Origin: Mesobacillus maritimus
GTDB taxonomy: Bacteria > Bacillota > Bacilli > Bacillales > Cytobacillaceae
NCBI RefSeq assembly: GCF_019749255.1
Contig: NZ_JACWFH010000008.1
Span: 291,937 to 355,936, forward strand
Direction of reading: 5' to 3'
Length of the DNA stretch: 64,000 nucleotides
Position 1 is the first letter of the stretch. Every line of letters begins with the position of its first letter. The notes beneath the pieces were generated by a model. It saw only the letters and a program-made list of their open reading frames with translations, ran no database searches and was not told the origin of the DNA. Shown piece by piece: positions 46,759 through 56,462 of the stretch. The translations under genes and the position numbers were made by a program.

Positions 46759-47595
46759 ATGAAACAGACAACTGATTTTCTGAAAATGAAGGAGAACAAG
46801 AGTAAAATTGTCATGGTGACAGCCTACGACTATCCAGCTGCTAAGCAAGCCGAGCAAGCCGGTGTGGACATGATCCTGGTTGGGGATTCACTTGGCATGG
46901 TGGTACTTGGCTATGATTCAACGGTCCCTGTTACAATGGGAGACATGATTCATCATGCAAAAGCGGTCAAAAGAGGGGCGGTTAATACATTTATTGTTGT
47001 TGATATGCCGTTTATGAGTTACCACCTTTCCGTTAGAGATACGTTAATCAATGCTGCTAAAATTATTCAGGAAACAGGTGCTCACGCTGTTAAGGTTGAA
47101 GGTGGAGACGAGGTTATTGATCATATAAGAGCACTAGTGAAAGCAGGAATACCTGTTGTTGGACACTTAGGCTTAACCCCTCAGTCTGTAGCCGTATTAG
47201 GGGGATATAAAGTCCAAGGGAAAAATGCAGACTCCGCAAAAAAATTAATACAGGACGCGAAAAAGTGCCAGGAAGCAGGTGCCTTTGCTCTTGTGCTAGA
47301 ATGTGTTCCAAAGCAATTGGCCTATGAAATTTCCAATCTGTTAAGTATTCCGACGATTGGGATTGGAGCTGGAGTGGGCACAGATGGACAGGTTCTGGTT
47401 TACCACGACATCCTTACCTATGGTGTAGATCGTGTACCAAAATTCGTAAAACAATATACAGACGTTAACGATCAGATGGCTAGGGCATTGGATACCTATG
47501 TGTATGAAGTAAGGAATGGAGAGTTTCCAGAAGACAAGCACAGTTTTACAATGAAGGAAGAAGAACTCCAAGTTCTCTACGGAGGGAAAGTATGA
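46759..47595 (+). CDS. panB: 3-methyl-2-oxobutanoate hydroxymethyltransferase
   Basis: First committed step of pantothenate synthesis, making ketopantoate; 278 residues. Signatures [35 protein letters not shown] and [10 protein letters not shown] are typical. ATG 46759 behind AACAAGGAGGAG; an upstream in-frame start at 46720 precedes the site. Overlaps panC by 4 bases. Preceded by the RNA and hairpins described at 46558-46753. Confidence 0.96.
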   Translation: MKQTTDFLKMKENKSKIVMVTAYDYPAAKQAEQAGVDMILVGDSLGMVVLGYDSTVPVTMGDMIHHAKAVKRGAVNTFIVVDMPFMSYHLSVRDTLINAAKIIQETGAHAVKVEGGDEVIDHIRALVKAGIPVVGHLGLTPQSVAVLGGYKVQGKNADSAKKLIQDAKKCQEAGAFALVLECVPKQLAYEISNLLSIPTIGIGAGVGTDGQVLVYHDILTYGVDRVPKFVKQYTDVNDQMARALDTYVYEVRNGEFPEDKHSFTMKEEELQVLYGGKV

Positions 47596-48440
47596 AAGCC
47601 ATTCAAACTATTAGGGAGATGCAGCAGATCATCACAAGCTTAAAAACTTCCGGAAAAAAAATTGGTTTTGTTCCGACAATGGGATATCTTCATGAGGGTC
47701 ATCAGACCCTCATGAAGCAAGCAAGAAAGGAAAACGATGTTCTTGTAGTAAGTATTTTTGTTAATCCTCTTCAGTTTGGAGTGGGAGAGGATCTGGATGG
47801 TTATCCACGTGATTTTGAAAGAGATCGGGTAATCGCTGAACAAGAAGGCGTTGACATCCTGTTTAATCCTACTGTCAAAGAGATGTACCCGAATTCTTCC
47901 ACTGTTAAAGTGATGGTTCAGGACCGAACCGATGTATTATGTGGGAAGTCTCGACCGGGACACTTTGATGGTGTTGCCACGGTACTTACAAAATTATTTC
48001 ATATCGTTTTGCCGGATCGAGTTTATTTTGGTTTAAAAGATGCACAGCAAGTGGCTGTAGTTGATGGCTTAATTCAAGATTTTAATTTCCCAATCGAACT
48101 TATTCCTGTGCCAACGGTAAGAGAAAAGGATGGACTAGCTAAAAGTTCGAGAAATGTCTATCTCTCTCCATTGGAAAGAGATCAGGCGAAGGAATTGTAC
48201 CAGGGCTTACAGCTTGCCAAAACAGTGATTGAACAGGGGGAAAGGAACCCTGAGGAGATTGTGCAATTGGTAAAAGGGCATATAAACAAGACTTGTAAGG
48301 CTACTATAGATTATGTTGAGCTCCGTTCATACCCTCAATTACGACCGATTGAAACCATCGTTGGAAAAGTGATTCTAGCAGTAGCGGTGAAATTTTCGAA
48401 AGCACGTCTAATTGATAATATAATCCTTGAAATCGTATAA
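47592..48440 (+). CDS. panC: Pantothenate synthetase
   Basis: ATP-dependent joining of pantoate and beta-alanine; 282 residues. The nucleotidyl-transfer motif is HEGH (34-37, in [11 protein letters not shown]), with KDAQQVAVV and a KSSRN stretch (KMSK-like) farther on. Start overlaps panB; panD follows after 16 bases. Confidence 0.96.
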   Translation: MKAIQTIREMQQIITSLKTSGKKIGFVPTMGYLHEGHQTLMKQARKENDVLVVSIFVNPLQFGVGEDLDGYPRDFERDRVIAEQEGVDILFNPTVKEMYPNSSTVKVMVQDRTDVLCGKSRPGHFDGVATVLTKLFHIVLPDRVYFGLKDAQQVAVVDGLIQDFNFPIELIPVPTVREKDGLAKSSRNVYLSPLERDQAKELYQGLQLAKTVIEQGERNPEEIVQLVKGHINKTCKATIDYVELRSYPQLRPIETIVGKVILAVAVKFSKARLIDNIILEIV

Positions 48441-48456
48441 TAGGAGGAAAGAGCTA

Positions 48457-48840
48457 ATGTTTCGAACAATGATGAATGCAAAAATCCACCGAGCTCGTGT
48501 GACGGAAGCCAATCTTAATTATGTTGGTAGCATCACGATTGATTCAAATATTCTTGATGCTGTTGGGTTAGTTGCAAATGAAAAAGTACAAATTGTTAAT
48601 AATAATAATGGTGCTCGCTTTGAAACGTATATAATCCCTGGTCAACGAGGTAGTGGAGTCGTCTGCTTGAATGGTGCAGCAGCTCGATTGGTGCAAGAAG
48701 GGGATGTTGTAATTATTATCTCTTATGCGCTCGTTGCGGAAGATAAAGTCCCGTATCATCAACCAAAAGTAGCAATCATGGATGAAAATAATCGGATTGT
48801 TGAAATGCTACACGCAGAGCCAGAAAGCACGGTACTATAA
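48457..48840 (+). CDS. panD: Aspartate 1-decarboxylase
   Basis: Pyruvoyl enzyme supplying beta-alanine for pantothenate; 127 residues. Self-cleavage is expected between Gly24 and Ser25 (NYVGSITID). ATG 48457 behind ATAGGAGGA. Completes panBCD, so the operon encodes both branches of pantothenate precursor supply. A perfect palindromic terminator follows. Confidence 0.97.
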   Translation: MFRTMMNAKIHRARVTEANLNYVGSITIDSNILDAVGLVANEKVQIVNNNNGARFETYIIPGQRGSGVVCLNGAAARLVQEGDVVIIISYALVAEDKVPYHQPKVAIMDENNRIVEMLHAEPESTVL

Positions 48841-48865
48841 GCTTCCGCTTAAGCGGAAGCTTTTC
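48839..48865 (+). terminator. Terminator after panD
   Basis: A perfect 24-base palindrome (48839-48862) built on AAGCTTCCGCTT and its complement, followed by T. It overlaps the panD stop. Confidence 0.85.
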
Positions 48866-48941
48866 TTATAGATAAGTTTTATCTTTTTTATTTTCAATTT
48901 TTATGATACCGTTATAAGACTGGATATTGAGGTGTTACATA

Positions 48942-51743
48942 ATGGGCAATAAATTTGTTGTCGTTGATTTAGAAACTACAGGAAACTCCCCTAGAAAAGG
49001 GGACCGCATTATTCAAATTGGAGCGGTTATCATTGAAGATGGAAAGATAATTGGAAAATATTCATCACTAGTGAATCCTGGAAAACCGATTCCCGCTTTT
49101 ATTGAGGAATTGACTGGGATAAATGATGAAATGGTGTCGAGTGCCCCCGCTTTTTCTGAAATTGCTGGAGAGATTATGGAATTACTTGATGAGGCCTTTT
49201 TTGTAGCTCACAATGTACTGTTTGATCTTGGATTCCTTCAGGATGAATTGCAAATGGCCGGTTATGAAGGGTTCTATGGGTCTGTCCTAGATACCGTTGA
49301 ACTTGCTAGAATTTTATTTCCTACAGCTGACAGCTATAAACTTTCAGACTTAGCGGCCAGAGAAGGTCTTTCTCATGACCGACCACATCAGGCGGACAGC
49401 GATGCCTATGTAACTGGAGAGCTATTGTTACTATTTCTTGATAAACTTGAGTCGTTTCCTACTGTAACCATTAAGAGTCTTACCAAGCTATCTGCCGGAT
49501 TGAAAAGTGATATTTACCTTCTACTTGAAGAGATATTGCAGCAGAAGGAGCAAGTTGTAGAAGAATATTTCCGTTCAATTGAAGTATACCGGGGGATTGC
49601 CTTAAGGAAAAAAGAGGTCTCCGAAACACCGGAAAAGCAGCAAGTTTTCCTCTTTCCTGAAGAGAAAGAAGAACAGCAAAAGTTACTTAAAAAAGCCATC
49701 CCTTCCTTTGAGGTAAGAGATGGACAATTGGAAATGATGAATAGCATTTATCATGCCTTTTCAGATCAAAGGCATGCATTAATAGAAGCTGGAACAGGTA
49801 TCGGTAAAACATTGGCTTATTTAGTTCCTGCAGTTTTTTACGCAAAGGAAACGCAAAAAAGGGTTGTTGTTTCAACATATACAACCCAACTTCAGCAGCA
49901 GTTATTAATTAAAGACTTCCCTATATTAAGAGATGTTTGTGGGTTCCCCATCAAAGCAATTTTACTAAAAGGGCGCAGTCACTATATTAATTTAGCAAGG
50001 TTTGAACATACACTTCGAGAAGAAGATGATAACTATGATACGACCTTGACTAAGATGCAAATACTTGTCTGGCTATTAGAAACCAATACTGGAGATTTTG
50101 ATGAGCTTAATTTATCTAGTGGTGGCATGCTCTATTGGAATAAAATTAAAAATGTACCAGTTACCTTCTTACAGACTAAACAATGGGACTCTAGAGACTA
50201 TTACTTGAGAGCCCAAAAAGAAGCTGAGGAAGCGGACCTTATCATAACCAACCACTCAATGTTGTTGATGGACTTGGTTTCGGAAGAGACGTCCATTCCA
50301 TCTTATGAGTTTGCGATCCTGGATGAAGCACATCAATTTGAAAAGGTTGCCGGTAAATATTATGGCAGGGCACTAGATTATCTATCGATTAGACTGATGC
50401 TTAATCAATTTGGTCAATTTGATCATGGGCAGTTCTTCCATAGACTAGAAAAATTAATTGAAAAACTTGATGGTCGTGCCAACATAAAAGTCCCAACAAA
50501 AAAATTGAATGAAGCAATGATTAACTTGCAGTATGAAACGGATGAACTTTTTAAAACTGTTACGATATTTGCAAAAAGAAAGAAACGACAAAGTTCCAAC
50601 AACAATAAACTTCAAACCATGCTCACACAAACAGATAACAGTACAGAATGGAAGGCGCTATTTGCAGTCGCAGAACGCTTTTCTTTCTTGCTCAAGGATG
50701 TCATTAATGCAATTGAAGATCGGTTAATGTTTATTGAAAATCAAAAGCATAGATTGACGGAAGTAGAAAAGAGTTTTCTCGAGGAAATTAGTCTCTTGTT
50801 AAAAGAGATGAACAAAGTTAGAAATAAAACTCGTGAGGTGTTTTTATTTCCTAGTGGTCAGGAAATTCGTTGGATTGAAACGGATCTACGGTCTGTTCAG
50901 AATATGACCACTGTTTATGGACGGCCAGTCCATGTTGCAAATCATCTGAGGAATGATTTTTTTGCAAAAAAGAAAAGTATCATCCTTACTTCGGCCACAC
51001 TGACTGTCAATGGATCCTTTCAATACATAAAAAACGAGTTAGGAATTAGTGAGTTTTCGATTATTGAAAGTCAAATCCAGTCACCTTTTCACTATAAAGA
51101 ACAAGTTCAACTCATTATTCCAGAGGATTTACCAGATATCAAAACTGTACCTGAAACAGAATATATCGCTGCGATTACTGAACATATCATTTCTATCGCC
51201 GAAGCAACAGGTGGAAGGATGCTTACTTTATTTACCTCTCATGAAATGTTGAAAAAAACATATGAACTAATAAAGGAGAGCGGCCTACTTGACGATTTTG
51301 CGTTAATTGCGCAAGGGATTACAGCTGGTAGTCGAAGTAGATTGACAAGGAACTTTCAACGTTTTGAAAAAGCGATTCTATTTGGTACAAGTAGCTTTTG
51401 GGAAGGAATTGATATACCTGGTGAGGATTTATCATGCATTGTGATTGTTCGATTACCGTTTTCACCACCAGATGAACCTCTTGCAGTAGCTAAGCGGGAC
51501 TTGATTCTTCAGCAGGGAGGGAATCCTTTTAATGAGTTGTCACTACCCGAGGCAGTCCTGAGATTTAAACAAGGATTTGGGCGGTTGGTTCGTTCTTCAA
51601 CTGATCGGGGCATCATCTTTGTTTTTGATAGGCGTATTATTACGACTTCATATGGGAAGGCATTTTTGCAGTCAATTCCTACGGTTCCTATTCAAAGAGC
51701 CACTATAGATGAGATGATCAACTTTATCAATAAATGGCTCTAA
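48942..51743 (+). CDS. dinG: DinG-family 3'-5' exonuclease / helicase-like protein
   Basis: A 933-residue protein: N-terminal DEDDh exonuclease (VVVDLETTGNSP with Asp9 and Glu11; HNVLFDLGFL near 90) and an XPD/DinG-like superfamily 2 helicase with Walker A GTGIGKT (284-290) and DEAH (461-464). The Fe-S Cys cluster of E. coli DinG is not apparent, as in bacillar and staphylococcal DinG, where the protein acts as a nuclease. ATG 48942 behind TGAGGTG. Likely role in DNA repair. Confidence 0.93.
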   Translation: MGNKFVVVDLETTGNSPRKGDRIIQIGAVIIEDGKIIGKYSSLVNPGKPIPAFIEELTGINDEMVSSAPAFSEIAGEIMELLDEAFFVAHNVLFDLGFLQDELQMAGYEGFYGSVLDTVELARILFPTADSYKLSDLAAREGLSHDRPHQADSDAYVTGELLLLFLDKLESFPTVTIKSLTKLSAGLKSDIYLLLEEILQQKEQVVEEYFRSIEVYRGIALRKKEVSETPEKQQVFLFPEEKEEQQKLLKKAIPSFEVRDGQLEMMNSIYHAFSDQRHALIEAGTGIGKTLAYLVPAVFYAKETQKRVVVSTYTTQLQQQLLIKDFPILRDVCGFPIKAILLKGRSHYINLARFEHTLREEDDNYDTTLTKMQILVWLLETNTGDFDELNLSSGGMLYWNKIKNVPVTFLQTKQWDSRDYYLRAQKEAEEADLIITNHSMLLMDLVSEETSIPSYEFAILDEAHQFEKVAGKYYGRALDYLSIRLMLNQFGQFDHGQFFHRLEKLIEKLDGRANIKVPTKKLNEAMINLQYETDELFKTVTIFAKRKKRQSSNNNKLQTMLTQTDNSTEWKALFAVAERFSFLLKDVINAIEDRLMFIENQKHRLTEVEKSFLEEISLLLKEMNKVRNKTREVFLFPSGQEIRWIETDLRSVQNMTTVYGRPVHVANHLRNDFFAKKKSIILTSATLTVNGSFQYIKNELGISEFSIIESQIQSPFHYKEQVQLIIPEDLPDIKTVPETEYIAAITEHIISIAEATGGRMLTLFTSHEMLKKTYELIKESGLLDDFALIAQGITAGSRSRLTRNFQRFEKAILFGTSSFWEGIDIPGEDLSCIVIVRLPFSPPDEPLAVAKRDLILQQGGNPFNELSLPEAVLRFKQGFGRLVRSSTDRGIIFVFDRRIITTSYGKAFLQSIPTVPIQRATIDEMINFINKWL

Positions 51744-51763
51744 CTGTATGGCGATACCGGTCA

Positions 51764-51792
51764 AAAAAAGACTGCGCAAGAAATTGCGCAGT
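51764..51792 (-). terminator. Hairpin downstream of dinG, terminator-like on the minus strand
   Basis: ACTGCGCAA (51771-51779) pairs with TTGCGCAGT (51784-51792) around a GAAA tetraloop. The run of seven A on its left is a T run only for minus-strand transcription; on the plus strand it is followed by TAAAAG. No minus-strand gene lies to its right. Confidence 0.5.
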
Positions 51793-51862
51793 TAAAAGAT
51801 GTGTGTGAACCAGAAGGAAATTTGGTTGATTTTACTGCAAACTGTCATATCTACAATTGGAA

Positions 51863-51882
51863 ACACCTGATATAATAGGTGT
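51863..51882 (+). promoter_or_regulatory. Palindrome enclosing an extended -10 upstream of ypmA
   Basis: ACACCTGATATAATAGGTGT: arms ACACCT and AGGTGT (51863-51868, 51877-51882) flank TATAAT at 51871-51876, preceded by TG at 51868-51869. It looks like a promoter for ypmA-ypmB-aspB with an operator laid over it. The repressor is unknown. Confidence 0.5.
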
Positions 51883-51974
51883 AATGAAAGATAAGAAAAT
51901 TGTATTCCTATTGTTCACTGTAATGCTGTTTGCTATTAGTAACAAATTTTGTCGTGTTATTGGAGGAATACTTA

Positions 51975-52138
51975 GTGGAAGGTAAGGTTGAAGTTCTCTT
52001 TACAGTTCCCATTCAATAATGCTCCATCTTATTTAAAATTGTTGATGCCTAAATGGTAGAATAAAACATAAAGATTTGATGTTTGGATTAGCCCTTGATC
52101 GTGAAGATCAGGAAAAGGTAATCTTTACTATATATTGA
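51975..52138 (+). pseudogene. ypmA: ypmA, broken by single-base indels
   Basis: GTG at 51975 behind GGAGGAA starts MEGKVEVLFTVPIQ and then hits TAA. The last part, read from KDLMFGLALDRED to FTIY and TGA at 52136-52138, is in another frame. The whole resembles YpmA (about 56 residues, between dinG and ypmB). Removing an A in CAATAATG, adding a T in CATCTTATTT and a T in GATGCCTAAAT restores one frame (IQYAPSLFKIVDALNGRI and so on). Net change is -1. Either a decayed gene or sequencing errors; three within about 45 bases argues for decay. Confidence 0.75.
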
Positions 52139-52156
52139 ACATAAAGAGTGAGCGCT

Positions 52157-52642
52157 GTGAAAAAATGGATAATTATTAGCATTGTCATCTTACTAGCAGG
52201 TAGTATTGGGTTAATTTCAGTATACCTGAATGCGACAAAACCACTTAGAACTGCTGAAAAGAAAGCAATTGAAATCGCTCAAAAAGATACCGATTTGACG
52301 GATTTCCATAATTTTCAGTTGTCTAATGGTGAAAGTACATATTATGTCTTACAGGCAAAAGACACGAACGAGGAAGAAGTTTATGTATGGATCTCAGAAG
52401 ATGACAGAAAGACGGTTATAAAGAAGGTAAATAGTGGTGTGAGTGAAGAAGAAGCCATCCAGACTGTTTACGCAAACAAAGATCCAAAGGAAATTATTTC
52501 TGTCCGTTTGGGTATGACAAAAATCCAAAAAACAACACGTCCTGCATGGGAGATTTATTATCGTACCGATAATGACCATCTAAATTATTTTTATGTAGAT
52601 TTTGAAACAGGTGAAAAACTGCGAGCAATTGATAATTTTTAG
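52157..52642 (+). CDS. ypmB: YpmB, membrane-anchored PepSY-like protein
   Basis: A 161-residue protein with an N-terminal membrane helix (about 4-22) and an extracytoplasmic domain with repeated strand-helix units typical of YpmB/PepSY-like proteins (YYVLQAKDTNEEEVYVW, LNYFYVDFETGEKL). Start GTG 52157 behind AAAGAGTGA, or GTG 52148. Function unknown. In B. subtilis it is in the ypmA-ypmB-aspB-asnS group, as here. Confidence 0.82.
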   Translation: MKKWIIISIVILLAGSIGLISVYLNATKPLRTAEKKAIEIAQKDTDLTDFHNFQLSNGESTYYVLQAKDTNEEEVYVWISEDDRKTVIKKVNSGVSEEEAIQTVYANKDPKEIISVRLGMTKIQKTTRPAWEIYYRTDNDHLNYFYVDFETGEKLRAIDNF

Positions 52643-52672
52643 ATATAGAAAACACCTACGGGAGGTACTAGA

Positions 52673-53863
52673 ATGAACATCAAACTTGCACAAAGGGTAG
52701 GAACATTAACACCATCTACGACATTGGCGATTACCGCAAAAGCAAAAGAAATGAAAGCTGAGGGTTATGACGTGATTGGTTTAGGGGCAGGGGAACCTGA
52801 CTTTAACACGCCTAAGCATATTATTGATGCAGCGATCCAATCCATGGAAGCTGGTCTTACAAAATACACGCCTGCAGGCGGTCTTCCTGCATTGAAAAAA
52901 GAAGTAGCTGCAAAGCTAAAGAGGGACCAGGGATTAGAATATGCAGCCAATGAAATCATTGTTACCAGTGGGGCTAAACATGCACTTTATACCTTGTTTC
53001 AAGTTCTTCTTGATGAAGGAGACGAGGTAATTATCCCAATTCCTTATTGGGTGAGTTACCCTGAGCAGGTGAAATTAGCTGGAGGAACCCCAGTTTTCAT
53101 TGAGGGCATAGAAGCAAATGAATTTAAAATTACAGTGGACCAACTCAAAGCAGCGATTTCTGAAAAAACAAAGGCAGTTATTATTAACTCCCCAAGTAAT
53201 CCAACTGGTATGGTTTATACAAAAGAAGAATTAAAGGCTCTTGGAGAGGTTTGCTTAGAATATGGAGTACTTATTGTATCAGATGAAATATATGAAAAAC
53301 TGATGTATGGTGGTCACGAGCATGTCTCAATTGCAGAAATCTCTCCTGAATTAAAAGAGCAGACAATTGTGATTAATGGAGTATCCAAATCCCATTCCAT
53401 GACGGGGTGGCGAATTGGCTATGCTGCTGGAAATAGTCAAGTAATTAAAGCTATGACAGACCTTGCGAGCCATAGTACTTCAAATCCAACTTCAAATGCT
53501 CAGTACGCGACAATTGCCGCTTATTCAGGTAGTCAGGAGCCGGTTGAAGAGATGCGTAAAGCTTTCGAACAGCGTCTGGATATCATTCATCAAAAGCTAG
53601 TTGAAATCCCCGGGATTACTTGTCTTAAGCCGCAAGGAGCATTCTATCTTTTTCCTAATGTGAAGGAAGCTGCAACTGCAACAGGCTGTAAAGATGTTGA
53701 TGAATTTGTTGAGAGACTCCTAACAGAGGAACAAGTAGCGGTAGTACCTGGTTCAGGTTTTGGGGCACCTGACAACATCCGATTATCCTATGCGACGTCG
53801 TTAGACTTACTTGAAAGTGCAGTTAATCGCATGAAAAACTTTATTGAAACCAATCAAAAATAA
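52673..53863 (+). CDS. aspB: Aspartate aminotransferase
   Basis: PLP class I aminotransferase of 396 residues interconverting aspartate and oxaloacetate. PLP Lys is Lys239 in NGVSKSHSMTGWRIGY; SPSNPTG (173-179) and the C-terminal RLSYATS with the substrate carboxylate Arg are present. ATG behind CGGGAGGT. A terminator follows, so asnS uses its own promoter as well. Confidence 0.95.
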   Translation: MNIKLAQRVGTLTPSTTLAITAKAKEMKAEGYDVIGLGAGEPDFNTPKHIIDAAIQSMEAGLTKYTPAGGLPALKKEVAAKLKRDQGLEYAANEIIVTSGAKHALYTLFQVLLDEGDEVIIPIPYWVSYPEQVKLAGGTPVFIEGIEANEFKITVDQLKAAISEKTKAVIINSPSNPTGMVYTKEELKALGEVCLEYGVLIVSDEIYEKLMYGGHEHVSIAEISPELKEQTIVINGVSKSHSMTGWRIGYAAGNSQVIKAMTDLASHSTSNPTSNAQYATIAAYSGSQEPVEEMRKAFEQRLDIIHQKLVEIPGITCLKPQGAFYLFPNVKEAATATGCKDVDEFVERLLTEEQVAVVPGSGFGAPDNIRLSYATSLDLLESAVNRMKNFIETNQK

Positions 53864-53866
53864 ATG

Positions 53867-53907
53867 AAAAAGGCGGGGGCTAATGAATTTGTGGTCCTGC
53901 CTTTTTA
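53867..53907 (+). terminator. Terminator after aspB
   Basis: AAAAAGGCGGG (53867-53877) pairs with CCTGCCTTTTT (53896-53906, one GU) with an 18-base loop. A weaker AGCCTA/TAGGCT hairpin follows at 53943-53966. Confidence 0.75.
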
Positions 53908-54004
53908 TTTGTAGTTAGTTGTGCCTCTGCTCTTTATCCGTCAGCCTATTTTATATGAGCTAGGCTTTTCCTGTAGGGTGATAAAGGGGCTCCACTTTTC
54001 ATAG

Positions 54005-54033
54005 TTGCCCTTAGATTGAACCAAAGTTATAAT
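54005..54033 (+). promoter_or_regulatory. SigA promoter of asnS
   Basis: TTGCCC (54005-54010) and TATAAT (54028-54033) with a 17-base spacer. The short leader to asnS has no T-box features. Confidence 0.65.
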
Positions 54034-54088
54034 AGAACACGTACATAGCACCAAGTGAGTTTTACTTAGTTTTGGAGGGAAATAATCA

Positions 54089-55384
54089 GTGAATAAAACA
54101 ACTATTTCAGAAGTACATAAATATGTTGATCAAGAAGTGAAGATTGGCGCTTGGTTAGCAAACAAACGTTCCAGCGGGAAAATTGCCTTCTTGCAATTGC
54201 GAGATGGGACAGGCTTTATTCAAGGTGTTGTAGCAAAGAGTGATGTTGGAGAGGAAGTATTTCAGTTAGCAAAATCAATTACACAGGAATCATCTATCTA
54301 TGTTACCGGTAAGGTCCAAAAAGATGAACGTTCTCCACTGGGCTTTGAATTATTGGTTACAGGGCTTGAAGTTATCCATCAAGCGGTTGATTATCCAATT
54401 ACTCCAAAGGAACATGGAACAGAATTTTTAATGGATCATCGCCATTTATGGCTACGCTCTAAACGCCAACATGCGGTTATGAAAGTTCGTAATGAAATTA
54501 TCCGTGCTACATTTGAATACTTTAATGATAATGGTTTTACGAAAGTTGATCCGCCTATTTTGACTGGAAGCTCACCTGAAGGTGGTAGCGAACTCTTCCA
54601 CACAAAATATTTTGACGAGGATGCGTTCCTTTCACAGAGTGGTCAACTTCATTTAGAAGCAGCTGCAATGGCTCTAGGTAAGGTATTTTCATTCGGGCCA
54701 ACCTTTAGAGCAGAAAAATCTAAGACTCGCCGTCATTTAATTGAATTTTGGATGATCGAGCCAGAAATGGCATTCTATGACCATGAAGACAGCTTAAAGG
54801 TTCAAGAAGAATACGTTTCATATATCGTTCAATCTGTTTTGAAAAATTGTCAAATTGAGCTTAAAATACTTGGTAGAGATACGTCGAAATTAGAAAAAAT
54901 ACAAGCTCCATTTCCACGGATTACCTATGATGAAGCATTAAAGTTTTTACATGAAAAAGGCTTTAATGATGTTCAGTGGGGAGATGACTTTGGTGCTCCA
55001 CATGAAACGGCAATTGCTGAGAACTACGATAAACCAGTATTTATCACACACTATCCAACCGCATTAAAAGCATTCTATATGCAGCCTGATCCTAAGCGTC
55101 CTGAGTTAGTCCTTTGTGCAGATTTGATTGCACCAGAAGGTTATGGTGAAATCATTGGGGGGTCGGAGCGAATTAACGACTTTGATTTGTTACAGCAACG
55201 CTTAGACGAGCATAATTTGCCACTAGAAGCGTATAAATGGTATCTAGAATTGCGACAATACGGTTCTGTTCCTCATTCTGGTTTTGGCCTTGGACTTGAG
55301 AGAACAGTTGCATGGATTTCTGGCGTTGAGCATGTTAGGGAAACAATTCCTTTCCCACGTCTACTAAATAGATTATATCCTTAA
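54089..55384 (+). CDS. asnS: Asparaginyl-tRNA synthetase
   Basis: Class IIb synthetase of 431 residues: N-terminal OB fold (about 15-105) for anticodon recognition, then the catalytic core with motif 2 ([21 protein letters not shown]) and motif 3 ([12 protein letters not shown]). Asn rather than Asp specificity is judged from overall resemblance to B. subtilis AsnS and the place after aspB. GTG start behind TTGGAGGGA. Confidence 0.94.
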   Translation: MNKTTISEVHKYVDQEVKIGAWLANKRSSGKIAFLQLRDGTGFIQGVVAKSDVGEEVFQLAKSITQESSIYVTGKVQKDERSPLGFELLVTGLEVIHQAVDYPITPKEHGTEFLMDHRHLWLRSKRQHAVMKVRNEIIRATFEYFNDNGFTKVDPPILTGSSPEGGSELFHTKYFDEDAFLSQSGQLHLEAAAMALGKVFSFGPTFRAEKSKTRRHLIEFWMIEPEMAFYDHEDSLKVQEEYVSYIVQSVLKNCQIELKILGRDTSKLEKIQAPFPRITYDEALKFLHEKGFNDVQWGDDFGAPHETAIAENYDKPVFITHYPTALKAFYMQPDPKRPELVLCADLIAPEGYGEIIGGSERINDFDLLQQRLDEHNLPLEAYKWYLELRQYGSVPHSGFGLGLERTVAWISGVEHVRETIPFPRLLNRLYP

Positions 55385-55397
55385 TAATACTAATAAG

Positions 55398-55437
55398 AGC
55401 GCTCTTTCTAGCATGGCTAGAGAGGGCGCTTCGTTTT
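55398..55437 (+). terminator. Terminator after asnS
   Basis: AGCGCTCTTTCTAGC (55398-55412) pairs with GCTAGAGAGGGCGCT (55416-55430), loop ATG, followed by TCGTTTT. Confidence 0.8.
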
Positions 55438-55526
55438 GGTACAATGTAACGTTTTTGGGAACAGCGCATTTCACTTTATTTCCAACCCTAAACTTCTTGT
55501 ATTCTGTTACCTGGTGTCTTTGTTCA

Positions 55527-55535
55527 TGTTATACT
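55527..55535 (+). promoter_or_regulatory. Candidate extended -10 promoter of dnaD
   Basis: TGTTATACT: TG (55527-55528), one base, TATACT (55530-55535). TTACCT at 55507-55512 is a poor -35 at 17 bases. The leader would be only about 13 bases. Confidence 0.4.
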
Positions 55536-55554
55536 TAGAAATGAGGTGTCCGCT

Positions 55555-56262
55555 ATGCAAAAATCTGATTTTATCCAATGGCTTCGGGAAGGTACGATTA
55601 CAATCCCGGCAGCTTTATTAACAGAATACAAAAACATGCATTTATCAGAGCAAGAACTAGTCCTGCTTCTCCAAGTTATTCATTTTGCAGAAAAGGGGAA
55701 TGAATTTCCTACTCCTGCTGAGATATCGGCTCGGATGGCAGTTTCAGTAGTGGATTGTACAGAAAGCCTTCATGCTTTAATACAAAAGGGGTTTATTGAT
55801 ATTATAGATGGAGATTCTGCAGATGGGATTCGATTTGAACGGTATTCATTAGATCCGCTCTGGGAAAAATTAATTGATCGATTTATGCAGAATCAGAAGC
55901 AAGAGCGCGTGCAGGCACGGCAGGTAGAAGAGACCGATTTATATACTTGTTTTGAAAAGGAATTTGGTCGCCCTTTATCTCCATTTGAATGTGAAACACT
56001 TGCAATGTGGATGGATGATGATCATCATGATCCTATTATTATTAAAGCCGCTTTACGAGAGGCTGTTATTTCTGGAAAACTTAACTTTCGTTATATTGAC
56101 CGAATTTTGTTTGAATGGAAGAAAAACGGAATTAAGACAATTGAACAGGCGAAAAGCTATGGCAGGAAGTTTAGACAACACCAGGGACAACAAAAACCAG
56201 CTCCAAAGGATGTTAAAGTACAATCAAGACCGGTGCCATTTTATAATTGGTTGGAACAATAA
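55555..56262 (+). CDS. dnaD: DNA replication initiation protein DnaD
   Basis: Primosome component of 235 residues that remodels DNA with DnaA, DnaB and DnaI at oriC and restart sites. N-terminal winged-helix domain (about 1-110) and C-terminal DnaD domain (about 130-200) with the conserved FEKEFGRPLSPFECETLAMW. ATG 55555 behind GAGGTG. Followed by nth and ypoC as in B. subtilis. Confidence 0.94.
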   Translation: MQKSDFIQWLREGTITIPAALLTEYKNMHLSEQELVLLLQVIHFAEKGNEFPTPAEISARMAVSVVDCTESLHALIQKGFIDIIDGDSADGIRFERYSLDPLWEKLIDRFMQNQKQERVQARQVEETDLYTCFEKEFGRPLSPFECETLAMWMDDDHHDPIIIKAALREAVISGKLNFRYIDRILFEWKKNGIKTIEQAKSYGRKFRQHQGQQKPAPKDVKVQSRPVPFYNWLEQ

Positions 56263-56272
56263 AGAAGTGACG

Positions 56273-56300
56273 AAACGAGAGAAAAAATCTCTCGTTTTTA
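56273..56300 (+). terminator. Terminator after dnaD
   Basis: ACGAGAGA (56275-56282) pairs with TCTCTCGT (56288-56295), loop of five A, then T-rich. Confidence 0.85.
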
Positions 56301-56462
56301 TTAATATGGTTGTGATAATGTTCACAGTATAATTGGAATGGGTGCACGAAGACTCCTGGGGATTCCTGACTTGCTTGATGAAAGCGAAATGCTTGGAACG
56401 GAAGTCTGCCCCCCCACGATAGACACAGACAATAATATAAATAAAACTATAGGTGAATCTAC

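Noticed and set aside
51884-51985. 33-codon frame for a small hydrophobic peptide (MKDKKIVFLLFTVMLF...)
   Set aside because: The predicted transcription start falls at its ATG, so it would be leaderless, and it overlaps the ypmA start. No family is recognised.
53908-54088. T-box leader for asnS
   Set aside because: No T-box sequence, specifier loop or antiterminator pattern; the promoter at 54005-54033 leaves only about 50 bases of leader.
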